Shown here piece after piece: positions 54,965 to 64,000 of a DNA stretch of 64,000 bases. The stretch is from Hibiscus mutabilis (taxonomy: Eukaryota > Streptophyta > Magnoliopsida > Malvales > Malvaceae): the NCBI GenBank assembly GCA_019671005.1, contig CM033718.1, positions 20,836,014 to 20,900,013 on the forward strand, in the 5' to 3' direction. Below the pieces are notes generated by a model, which did no database searches, had not been told where the DNA came from, and saw only the letters and a program-made list of their open reading frames with translations. The position numbers and the translations under genes are program-made. Position 1 is the stretch's first letter. Each line of letters opens with the position of its first letter.

Positions 54965-56983
54965 TTGCGTACAGGTGATGTGTCACGAATGAAGGGTCAG
55001 TGTAAGTTAAACACCAACCAAAATGCTTGTCTGCAAGAAGTTAAGGAAATATGGGACCCATGGGGAAGTGAAATGAAAGAGGCATTTAAGAAGGAATTTG
55101 GAGACATAGCCTTGTTGCTAAGTGTTAAAGTGGACCAACAATTTCTCAGAGCCATGTCACAATTTTGGAATCATGCATACAATTGTTTCACTTTCGGCCA
55201 AGTTGATATGACACCCACTCTTGAAGAATATGAGGTACTGATTAACTGTCCGACTATTTAAAGTGACAAGATATATACAAGACCTGGAAACAATATGGGT
55301 TTTAAAAAGAAGTTAGCACTGATCATTGGGAAGACAAAGGAATAGTGGGATACAAAAATCGCCAATAGTGATAGCATGGATCAAAATAAGGACAAACAGT
55401 GAGTAAATTGTAGAGTCTTGAAAGAATTGATAATGGTAAGTGGTGATGAACCAGCTAGTGCAAGAAGTTTATATGCTTTGTGCATATATGGGCTAGTAAT
55501 ATTCCAAAGGACTCCGAAACACGTAGATCCATCAACTGTGGGACTGTTTGAACGACTGAAAAAAAGAGTAAACCCGGTCCCTGCTATCTTAGCTGAGACA
55601 TATAGGTCATTGACTGCATGCAAGAAATCAGAAGAATGAAGGTTTTGGGGATGAGCACAGTTGTTGGAAATCTGGTTTAGAGGTCACATGTGGGACACAC
55701 CGTATAGAGCTGCAAGGTATCTTATCTCTTATCACCCATAGAAGAATAGTTGACGGACTGTCCTTTGGAGAAAATAGTGAGATGAGTATTTTAAAGACTT
55801 GAAAGATACTGATGTGGTATGGAGGGCACCTTGGTTGCACAAGGGGATGGCATTTTTATACAGATGTGGAGACAGGGATTGGGTCTCATTACCTGGAATT
55901 TGGGGAGGAACAACTTATTGTCCCTTGCTAGTGTCAAGACAATTTGGTTCGAGGCAATTCATATCGGCTACGGCAATAATGGCTAAATTCGAGTATGCAC
56001 ACAAGACTAATGATTACAAAGGAATTGTAGTGCAAACGGGGAAAGCATGGGAAAACCAAGAAGAGTTCAACCGTATCAAGAGCTGGAAATGATGAAGGGA
56101 TATAAAGAGTGGAGAGCACAAAGAGTGAATGATACAACGTTTCAAAAAATGCCAGAGAATGTAGGACCATCTGTTCAACCAGTTACAGAAGCGCCATCAA
56201 CACTAGAGAAACTCAAGCACGATCGGGAGTTGGATTTAAAGAAATACGAGAAGGGCATTAGTGACCTTACAGAGGAGTTGACAATGGCGAAGTATCAGGT
56301 AACTATTCATGAAGGGCAAGAGAAAGAGTTGATTGAACAAAATAAGAGGATTATCCAAGATTTGAAAGAATTGCAAGAGATTCATAATGGTTATAAAGCT
56401 AAGCAAAAGGGAGGGATGAGCAAGACAATACGAAACTTATCAGAGAAATTGGAAAGTATGACAAAGGAACGGAATGATTATGATAAGATGTACAAGAAGA
56501 AATCTCGAGAAGGTAAGGAAGCAAGCAACAAGGCAAAGAAGAAGATAGAAGAGGGGCAAGCTAGAAGTTTTGATTTGGCAAGACAGGTGACACAGCTAGA
56601 GGAATTAGTGACAAGGTATCATAATGAAGATAGGGTTCGGATGGAGCATGAGAATGAAGAATTACAGAAATTGATATCAGAGCTGGAAAATGAAGTGCAG
56701 TCATTGAAGGAAAAGTTTGCAAGCTATGAAGGAATATTGTGTCAGGACAGTGGGGTATGGAAGGCTAAGTATGAGGCTGCACAACGCACTACTCAGAATT
56801 AGAATAATGAGCTGGTGAATTTCAAGGAGCAAGTTAGGAGTATAGCTTTCTATGTGTAGATACTTTCGAGGCAAGCTACGACTCTGTTGAAGCAACCAAA
56901 TGTAGAGCTGGAATATGGAGAGTCTATTGCGCATCTGCTACATGAATTGACCAACTTAGGAATTAGGGCTACTAGTTTCCTGT
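54965..56983 (+). pseudogene. Extra ORF1 of the Tat/Ogre-like element (plant-mobile-domain-like plus coiled coil), broken
   Basis: An ORF upstream of gag-pol, as in Ogre-type elements; its function is unknown. The N-terminal part (54965-55261) reads EIWDPWGSEMKEAFKKEFGD, then QFWNHAYNCFTFGQVDMTPT, a motif shared with plant mobile-domain proteins. Stops at 55261 and near 55400 break it. The middle pieces are 55418-55639 (HVDPSTVGLFERLKKR, NPVPAILAETYRSL) and 55799-56092 (WRAPWLHKGMAFLYRCGDRD). The C-terminal open frame 56047-56802 (251 residues) is Glu/Lys-rich with heptad-like leucines (LEKLKHDRELDLKKYEKG, EELQKLISELENEVQSLKEK), a long coiled coil. It ends near 56983. Confidence 0.72.
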
Positions 56984-57232
56984 AGTAGGAGTTGTTTCAT
57001 TTCTTGTATTTGAACTTTTAAATGAATGAATATTTCTAAAGATTGTTTCTTTAAACTTGATGCCTTGTCTGCATACATGTATTCGTGCATTCATGTATTT
57101 GCATAACCATGTATGTACGCATTAAAGTTGCTTTACAAAGTTTTGGTTTAACAAAGGGAAGTTTTATGATAGTTTGTTTCATAGATTGCAATCATTCTGC
57201 ATTCTTACGGAACCCGTTTACGTTCAAAGACT

Positions 57233-59350
57233 ATGGCTGTTGAAGATCGAGTTGCAAGCTTAGAAAATGATCGAGCGGAAATAAAAACTGTATCGACAGG
57301 AGGGAGCAATCCATGAAAGATTATTTAACTCAAACCCAAAGAGAAATAATCAATCAGCTGACCACACTATTGGGGTCAAAGGAATCAGGAAAGGCTAAAA
57401 TACATGAGGGTGCTTCCAATGACATAAATGACCAAGCAGAAACCACATCTCAAGCAAGGGTGCCGCCCGAAGGACCTCCGCCAGCGAAGAAGGTCCAAAT
57501 TAATCTGGCAGGAGCAACACCAAATAATCTGGTGAACATTGGGGCAAATTTTGGGGGAAATGATGATGTCCCTGATCTTAATACCTTGAATGAGATAGAA
57601 AAATTTATGCTGAGATTGAAAAGAAATATGAAGAGCGTTGTAAGGCGTTAGAAGATCGTTTGTTGGAATTACAGAAAGTAAATGAAACAGGACCTGGTGT
57701 AGCTGAGATGAGCTTAGTGGCTGACCTAATACTCTCACCAAAGTTTAAAATGCCAGATTTTGAAAAGTATGATGGAACTACATGCTCGAGAGCTCATCTC
57801 ACGATGTACTATCAAAAGATGGCTGCTCATTTGAAGGATGAAAAGTTATTGATACATTGCTTTCAAGATAGTTTGATCTGTTCAGCTGCTCGATGGTACA
57901 CACAGTTAAGCTGTGTCAATATCTGTTCATGTAAAGATCTTTATGGTGTTTTTGTAGAACATTATAAGCATGTTACAGAGATGATTCCTAGTCGCGTGAT
58001 GTTGCAGGGCAGGGAACAAATGAATAATGAAACACTTTGGTAGTACGCTCAAAGCTGGAGAGATGTAGCAGCACAAATACAACCTTTATTGATGGAAAGT
58101 GAGGTTGTTCATATGTTTGTACCGACTATGAAGGGACCATTGTTTGAGAGATTGATCAGTAATGCTACACAAAATTTTATCGATATTGTAATGATTGGGG
58201 AATTGATTGAAGCAGCAATCAAGAGTGGAAGGATTGAAAGTAGGGAAAATTCTCGAAAGAATAATAAGATGAAAGACAATGAGGTGAATAGTATAAGCGC
58301 GTGTGAGGCTTCTAAGAATGTGACTATTACTTCATCAGGAGTGGCGTCAGGAAATGTGCAGGGGTCAAACAAGAAGGATACTCGTGGCCCGAGAAATGAT
58401 AGAATAAATTTCACACAAATACTAGTGTCCTATGCTGAATTGTATCTTCAGTTGTACGAAGCAAATTTGGTGAGGCCGTATTACTTAACTCCCCTGCAGC
58501 CACCATATCCACAGTGGTATAACCTGACGCTCATTGTGAATTTCATGCTGGAATACCAAGACATACGATTGAAACTTGCACAACATTAAAAAAGGTGGTG
58601 CAGAATCAAATCAACAATGGAATCCTAAAGTTTGATGAACCTAGCATTGCAGCAAATCCATTGTCAAGTCATGGAGGGAGAGGGGTAAATGCCATAGAAG
58701 AAGATGATGAGGCAAAGCAGTTGAAGACTGATGTGTCAGAAATTAAATCTCCTTTGAAGTGGGTATTCGAACAGCTGTATAATGCTGGGATGATTGAAAT
58801 ATGCATGAAAGTAGAAAAGAGGTACAATCTGACGTATATTGTAAGTATCATCAAGATCATGATCATGAGATTCAACACTTTCCAGAATTTCGAAGCCTGA
58901 TCCAAAAGTTGATGGAGAATAAGGAGATTGAATTCTTTGCAAAATTTGGTGAGAAGAAAACAATGAAAGTTTGTACTTCTGAGACGGCATGCATAAAATA
59001 TGGGATACATAAACCCTTGGTTGTTACTGTTAGACCCAAAGTTGGGGGTTCTACAGATGCGAAGCCTATCACGGCTTCCAAGGTTGTGATCTCATATCAT
59101 GTGCCGTTTGTTTACAAGATAACACACAAGGTGCCCTGGAATTATGCTGCAACTGTAACCATACCTGAAGAGGGCAAATTGCAGGAGGATGGAAAATTGG
59201 AAGAAACAAAGTTAATGCCAAAAGAAGGTAAAAATGATCAGCCAAATTCTAAAACAGTAAATGAGGTGGGACATTTCACTCGAAGTGGGAGATGCTATTC
59301 TCCGAAAGTTCCCAAGGAAGTGGAGAAAGCTAGGGGAAGGCTGTGACTAC
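57233..59350 (+). pseudogene. gag: gag of the Tat/Ogre-like element, broken
   Basis: The start is MAVEDRVASLENDRAEI. A Pro/Ala-rich linker follows (57313-57651). The core at 57660-58043 contains MPDFEKYDGTTCSRAHLTMY, then LLIHCFQDSLICSAARWYTQ. Next come FERLISNATQNFIDIVMIGE (58089-58589) and YCKYHQDHDHEIQHFPEF (58801 onward), where Tat gags have a C-x-Y-H-x3-H-x4-C region; here the last Cys is Phe. Frame changes separate the blocks and one stop is at 58043. It is 60 % or more identical by eye to the gag core at 5080-5379. Confidence 0.85.
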
Positions 59351-59483
59351 ACCAGAGAAAATTTTTGGTGAAGAGCCAGCACCTAAAATAAATGAGCCAG
59401 TGACAGAAGAGCAGGCCTAAGAATTTTTGAAGTTCTTGAAACATAGTGAGTATAATATTGTTAAGTAGTTAAAGAAGAAACAA

Positions 59484-60029
59484 GTGAGGATCTCTGTTCT
59501 AGAATTGTTGTTAAGTTCAGAAGGACATCGCAATGCATTAATGAAGGTGCTTAATCAGACATTTGTACCAAATGACATATCCATAAGCAAGCTGGACAGG
59601 ATAGTGAACCATATAACTGTTGACAATTATATTACTTTCACGGATGATGAAATCCTTGATGAAGGAATGAGGTCAGTAAAGGCTTTGAATATCACCACAC
59701 ATTGTAAAGGGTACGTACTGCCAGATGTGCTAATAGACAATGGTTCTGCTCTGAATGTTCTGCCAATGGTAACATTACAAAGGCTACCCATTGATGAATC
59801 TCACATGAAGGTGTACAAGAATACAATGAGAGCTTTTGATGGGACCACTCGAGAGGTGCTCGAGAAAATTGAAGTGCCACTGTTGATTGGACCGGCAGTC
59901 TACAATGTGGATTTTGTGGTGATGGACATAAGGCACACATATAATTGTTTGTTGGGAAGGCCATGGATTCATTCGGCCGGAGCAGTGCTATTATCTTTAC
60001 ATCGAAGATTGAAATTTGTGATTGAGTGA
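59484..60029 (+). CDS. pol: Aspartic protease of the Tat/Ogre-like element
   Basis: The frame is open over 181 residues. DVLIDNGSALNVLPM contains the active site as D-N-G-S at 59736-59747; Tat elements commonly have D-N-G-S rather than D-S/T-G-A. The second block is HTYNCLLGRPWIHSAGAV. In active elements the protease is processed from the polyprotein, not translated alone, so the start given is only the first Met of the open stretch. It stops at 60029 with an in-frame TGA, so polyprotein continuity is lost. Confidence 0.8.
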   Translation: MRISVLELLLSSEGHRNALMKVLNQTFVPNDISISKLDRIVNHITVDNYITFTDDEILDEGMRSVKALNITTHCKGYVLPDVLIDNGSALNVLPMVTLQRLPIDESHMKVYKNTMRAFDGTTREVLEKIEVPLLIGPAVYNVDFVVMDIRHTYNCLLGRPWIHSAGAVLLSLHRRLKFVIE

Positions 60030-60431
60030 AAGTTGGTCAGCGTGGGAGCAGAGGAAGATATCATAGCCTCAGTAACCACTGACGCACCTTATATCGAATC
60101 CAATGAGAACACCATTGAATGTTCTTTCAGGACACTAGAGTTTGTAAATTCTATCTTCGTTGCTGAAGGCAAACCTTTTCCACAACTAAAATTGTCAAAT
60201 TGTACCAAAATGAATATACGGGAAACATTATGAAGAGGTGCAAAAACAGGAAAAGGCTTAGGCAAGCGACTCTAGGGAAGTTTGTGTCCAAAATCGGTAT
60301 CTATGAAAAAGGATCGTTTCGGGCTAGTTTTCAAGCCCAATGTCAAGGATAGGTTAAAAGATATGAAGAGAAGAAGGGAACAGAGGAAAGCTCGTCTGTA
60401 GGGATCCAAAGCCTCCTCCGAACTCAGACCT

Positions 60432-61146
60432 TTGATGGATTTGACATGTATCTTCAAGTCCAGAGGGTTTGAGAATGTTGAGGAACAGCTTATGGTGATC
60501 AACCTAGAGACCGCGAAGATGCACGAAGAAGAAATCTTTGGTAGTGAGCTGGAAGGGTTTCTCATCAGAAGAATTTTTGAGGGAGCTCAACCTGGGAAGT
60601 TTCTGGAGAAAATTTGTCCGTGTTTCCTTGGTGAAAAACTCAGCAAATGGACAATTGAGGAACTTGATGTTGTATTCAGTAAAATATAGTAAATATCAAG
60701 AACCAGCTCCATACCTTTGCCCATGGGTATAGAGTGTTATTTGTAAAGGGCCGCTATGTCATTTCATTTAAATAAATATGCCTTCAATGTTGGCTCGAAA
60801 TGGAAAACATGTTTTTTGCTTTCTTTTTCATATTCCTTTCAAATACATACACTATAATTTCCTTTGCAGGATTTCAGCTAATAGCATGAATGATCCTGAA
60901 CCTAATCCTGGAGAAGATCTTGAGCAACCAGTGTGTCTAATGGAAATCAATGAAGTGGAAGATGAAACAGAATGTGAAATCCCTAAAGAATTATTGAGGT
61001 TGGTGGAAGAAGAAGGCAAGCAGATCCAACCCTATAAAGAGGAAATAGAGGTTCTTAATCTGGGAACTGATGAAGTTAAAAGGGATGTGAAAATAGGAAC
61101 AACCTTCTTGCCAAGAGCTAGAAAATGGTTGATTAATCTGCTATGA
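60432..61146 (+). pseudogene. pol: Linker between protease and reverse transcriptase, broken
   Basis: The segment at 60778-61146 reads EPNPGEDLEQPVCLMEINEV, then VEEEGKQIQPYKEEIEVLNL, the acidic linker usual before RT in Tat elements. The earlier open stretch (60432-60689) has EGFLIRRIFEGAQPGKF. Two frames and a stop separate these. Confidence 0.6.
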
Positions 61147-61159
61147 GAATTTAAAGATG

Positions 61160-62070
61160 TCTTCGCCTAGTCGTATCAAGATGCCTGGATTGAATACTGA
61201 TATAGTGGTACATAAACTACCCATAAAGCTGGGGTGTAAACCAGTTCAGTAAAAACTTAGAAGGTTGAGGCCAAAAATGGTACTGAAGATAAAGGAAGAA
61301 GTGCAAAAGCAAATCGATGCTGGTTTCCTTAAGGTGTCCAGGTATCTAGAATGGGTAGCCAACATAGTCCCTGTTCCAAAGAAAGATGGGAAAGTACGAA
61401 TGTGTTTGGATTACAGAGATCTAAACAAGGCTAGCCCAAAAGATAATTTCCATTTACCCCATATAGATATCTTAGTGGATAACACTTTGAGACATTCTTA
61501 GTGTTCTTTCATGGATGGATTCTCGGGGTATAATCAGATAAAGATAAGCCAGAAGATATGGATAAGACAACATTTATAACCTTGTAGGGGACATACTGTT
61601 ACAAAGTAATGACCTTCGGGTTAAAGAATGCTGGGGCAACTTATCAGCGGGCAATGGTGACTTTGTTTCACGATATGATGCACAGAGAAATCGAAGTATA
61701 TGCTGATGACATGATTGCCAAATCTCAGACTGAAGAAGTGTATATTCAAAATTTGAGAAAGTTGTTTTTGAGGCTGAGAAAGTACCAGTCAAAGCTCAAT
61801 CCAAATAAGTGTACTTTTGGAGTCACATCGGGAAAGCTCCTGGGTTTTGTTGTCAGCAGAAGAGGAATCGAAATAGATCCAGATAATGTAAAAGCAATCC
61901 AGAACTTACCATCACCAAAAACACCAAAGGAAGTTCGAGGAATCCTTGGGAGGTTGAATTATATTTCTCGGTTCATTTCTCAACTAACCAATAAATGTGT
62001 TCCAATCTTCAAATTGCTTAAAAATAATAATCCACGAGAATGAGATGAAGAGTGCCAGGAAACATTTGAT
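61160..62070 (+). pseudogene. pol: Reverse transcriptase of the Tat/Ogre-like element, broken
   Basis: KEEVQKQIDAGFLKVSRYLE and VPVPKKDGKVRMCLDYRDLN (61265-61501) are RT blocks with the D-Y-R-D-L-N motif. A stop at 61499-61501 and a frame change follow, in the SFMDGFSGYNQIKI block. The next open frame, 61609-62043, has MTFGLKNAGATYQRAM and the catalytic YADD at 61699-61710. GKLLGFVVSRRGIEIDPDN and RGILGRLNYISRFI finish the domain. The catalytic site is intact, but the enzyme cannot be made as one chain. Confidence 0.9.
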
Positions 62071-62085
62071 AAGATTAAGAGGTAC

Positions 62086-62430
62086 TTGACGAATGCTCCA
62101 ATATTAGTTGCTCCGGTTCCAGATAGGCCACTTATCCTTTACTTAACAATCCATAAGAATTCAATAGGATGTTTATTGGGACAGCTTGATGACACGGAGA
62201 GAAAGGAAAGAGCTATCTATTATTTAAGTAAAAAGTTTACAGAGTGTGAAGTGCGATGCCCACATATCCAAAAGTTGTGTTGTGCTCTGGTATGGGTAAC
62301 TCGTAGACTTAGGCAATACATGTTGCATTATACCACTTGGCTGATATCTCGCCTTGATCTGTTGAAGTTCATGATGGAGATACCATCACTGACTGGAAGA
62401 CTAGCACGTTGGTAGATACTTCTGTCAGAA
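62086..62430 (+). pseudogene. pol: First RNase H (LTR-element type) of the Tat/Ogre-like element
   Basis: The open frame has PLILYLTIHKNSIGCLLGQL and RAIYYLSKKFTECEVR, the LTR-retroelement RNase H region. The acidic residues of an active RNase H are not clearly kept: YLTIHKNS stands where Y-L-x-V-S-x-x-A is usual and no T-D block is found. In Tat elements this first RNase H is often degraded and the second one takes over. Confidence 0.75.
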
Positions 62431-62439
62431 TTTGACATT

Positions 62440-63009
62440 GTGTGTGTTAGTCAAAAGGTAATAAAAGGAAGTGCCATAGCAGATTTCTTAGCTAGTCGTG
62501 CTGCAAAGGACTATGAGCCGTTGAACTTTGATTTCCCTGATGAGGATGTTATGAATATCTCCATGGAAGAAATTAAAATCTCTGAAGATGAAACATGTAA
62601 GTTATATTTTGATGGGGCTATAAATGCCCTAGGATGGGGAATTGGGGCAGTATTGATTTCCCCAAACAATGAGCATCCCTTCACATGTAGACTAGAATTT
62701 TGTTGTACCAATAACGTGGCAGAATATAAAGCTTATGACATGGGATTGCAAGCCGCTATTGAAAGAAAAGTAGAAAGTCTGAAGGTATATGGAGATTCCG
62801 CATTAGTAATTTACCAGCTTCGTGGAGAATGGGAAACAAAGGATGTCAAGCTGATTGAGTATCGAAAACTAATCCTCAAAATGATAAAAGAGTTCAAAGA
62901 GATTACTTTCACATATGTCCCCAAAGAGGATAATCAAATGGCGGATGCTTTAGCTACATTGGCTTCAGTCTTCTTAGCTAACAGACCTGAGGACGTGATG
63001 ACAATCTAG
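62440..63009 (+). CDS. pol: Second, archaeal-type RNase H of the Tat/Ogre-like element
   Basis: 190 codons. KLYFDGAINALGWGIGAVLI has the first catalytic Asp (D-G-A). NVAEYKAYDMGLQAAIERKV has the Glu, and LKVYGDSALVIYQLRGEWET the second Asp (G-D-S). EDNQMADALATLAS carries the final Asp (A-D-A). All four acidic positions are kept. This archaeal-type domain between RNase H and integrase marks the Tat/Ogre lineage. It is the best preserved enzyme region of this copy, ending at a TAG at 63007-63009. Confidence 0.85.
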   Translation: MCVSQKVIKGSAIADFLASRAAKDYEPLNFDFPDEDVMNISMEEIKISEDETCKLYFDGAINALGWGIGAVLISPNNEHPFTCRLEFCCTNNVAEYKAYDMGLQAAIERKVESLKVYGDSALVIYQLRGEWETKDVKLIEYRKLILKMIKEFKEITFTYVPKEDNQMADALATLASVFLANRPEDVMTI

Positions 63010-64000
63010 ATGCAGAGCTACAATGCTTTTGCTCACTATTGTAGCATAGAAGAGGAAATAGATGGAAACCCTTGGTATTACAATATCATGCAATACATAA
63101 GGTTTCAAAGGTATCCTCTAGAAGCAAATGATAACGATAAAAGAACTATCAGAAGAATAGCTTCGGATATGTGTTGGATGGGGAAACCCTGTATAGAAGG
63201 GGTAGAGATCAGATCTTGCTGAGATGTGTCAAGGCTAATGAGGTAAGAAGTATCACGACAAAGGTACATGATGGAATATGTGGGACACATGCAAATAGTT
63301 ATGCAATGGCCAAGAAAATTATGAGGTATGGATATTACTGGGCAACCATGGAGGAGATTGTATAGAATGTAAAAAGAAATGTCATAAATGTCAGATATAC
63401 GCTGACCGGATCAATTCTCCTTCAGTGCCGCTTCATACGATGAACTCACCATGGCCTTTTGTCGTCTAGGGCATGGATGTTATTGGGAAAATTCACCCCA
63501 AGGCTTATAATGGTTATCGATTCATTCTTGTGGCCATTGATTACTTCACTAAATGGGTGGAATCCGCTTCTTATGCTAATGTCACAAGAACAACAGTATT
63601 CAAGTTCTTAAAGAAAGAGATCATTTGTCGATATGGATTGCCAGAAAGAATCATCACCGATAATGCTAATAATTTCAATAATAAGATAATAGCAGAAGTT
63701 TATGAGCAGTTCAACATCATACATCACAATTTTGTAACCTATCGCCCAAAGATGAATGGGGTAGTTCAGGCAGCAAACAAACACATCAAGAAGATCATAT
63801 AAAAGACAACAGAGACGTACAAAGATTGGCACTAGCAGCTTCCCTTTGCATTGTTTGCGTATCAAACATCGATGCAAACTTCAACCAGGGCAACTCCTTA
63901 CTCTCTAGTTTATGAGACAGAAGTAGTACTTCCCATTGAGGTTGAAAGCACGTCCCTCTGAGTTTTATCAGAGATAAAATTGGTCGATAAGGAGTGGATA
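63010..64000 (+). pseudogene. pol: Integrase of the Tat/Ogre-like element, cut by the window end
   Basis: The linker GNPWYYNIMQYIRFQRYP begins the segment. The zinc region has HDGICGTHAN in the frame starting near 63171, and C-x2-C (C-H-K-C) in another frame near 63390, so a frameshift lies between. In the core frame 63473-63802 the first Asp is in MDVIGKIHPKAYNGYR (63476-63478) and the second in ITDNANNF (63659-63661). The expected Glu position reads VVQAANKHIKKI, with CAG (Gln) at 63767-63769, 35 residues after the second Asp. The catalytic acid is therefore missing. The sequence continues to the window edge. Confidence 0.88.

Larger units (their letters stand above)
51533..64000 (+). mobile_element. 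Tat/Ogre-like Gypsy retrotransposon, right part outside window
   Basis: A 2.7 kb LTR starts TGTAATACTC and ends CTCTACA; a TGGCGACTCCGCTGG primer site follows. Internal order is an extra ORF with coiled coil, gag, protease, RT, RNase H, a second archaeal-type RNase H and integrase. The extra ORF upstream of gag and the doubled RNase H are marks of the Tat/Ogre lineage. Stops and frameshifts occur in ORF1, gag, RT and integrase. The 3' LTR is beyond the window. Confidence 0.88.

Overview
This window is plant nuclear DNA, almost certainly from a eudicot, made of transposable elements and old repeats. It is AT-rich and full of microsatellites, and I found no intact host protein-coding gene. Every coding stretch I can assign belongs to a retrotransposon and nearly all carry stops or frameshifts. 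The only host-type gene remnant is a 5' fragment of a U4 snRNA gene with its promoter box (44073-44212). Lineage names rest on motifs, primer-binding sites (PBS) and domain order read by eye; no database was searched.

Layout. (1) 1-8854: a minus-strand Gypsy-type LTR element whose 3' LTR runs off the left edge. It keeps gag but has no visible pol; instead it carries a ~115 bp tandem array and T-rich tracts. (2) 8855-about 13300: a decayed minus-strand L1-type LINE (endonuclease, reverse transcriptase, zinc finger, RNase H). (3) 13426-43941: one old minus-strand Copia element of about 4.8 kb, inflated to 30.5 kb by five later insertions: a 2.8 kb solo LTR (14979-17759), a 2.6 kb solo LTR (19029-21677), a 1.4 kb Copia-type solo LTR (22074-23509), a full-length plus-strand Tekay/Del-like Gypsy (24152-34440, TSD TATTT) and a minus-strand Athila-like Gypsy (34742-43271, TSD ACATG). 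(4) 43942-51532: an intergenic mosaic with the U4 fragment, a ~69 bp tandem repeat, a ~1.27 kb foldback whose arms carry tRNA-like units, a MITE-like foldback, degenerate telomere-like repeats and a Copia protease/pre-integrase fragment. (5) 51533-64000: the left part of a plus-strand Tat/Ogre-like Gypsy with a 2.7 kb LTR, a coiled-coil extra ORF upstream of gag, protease, reverse transcriptase, two RNase H domains and integrase, cut by the right edge.

Relations. The gag-only element at the left and the Tat/Ogre-like element at the right share LTR motifs, a TGGCGACTC PBS and closely similar gag, so the first looks like a non-autonomous partner of a relative of the second. By eye, LTR divergence gives a relative order: the gag-only element is young (about 1 %), the Tekay-like and Athila-like elements are intermediate, and the Copia host is oldest (about 23 differences in 299 bp).
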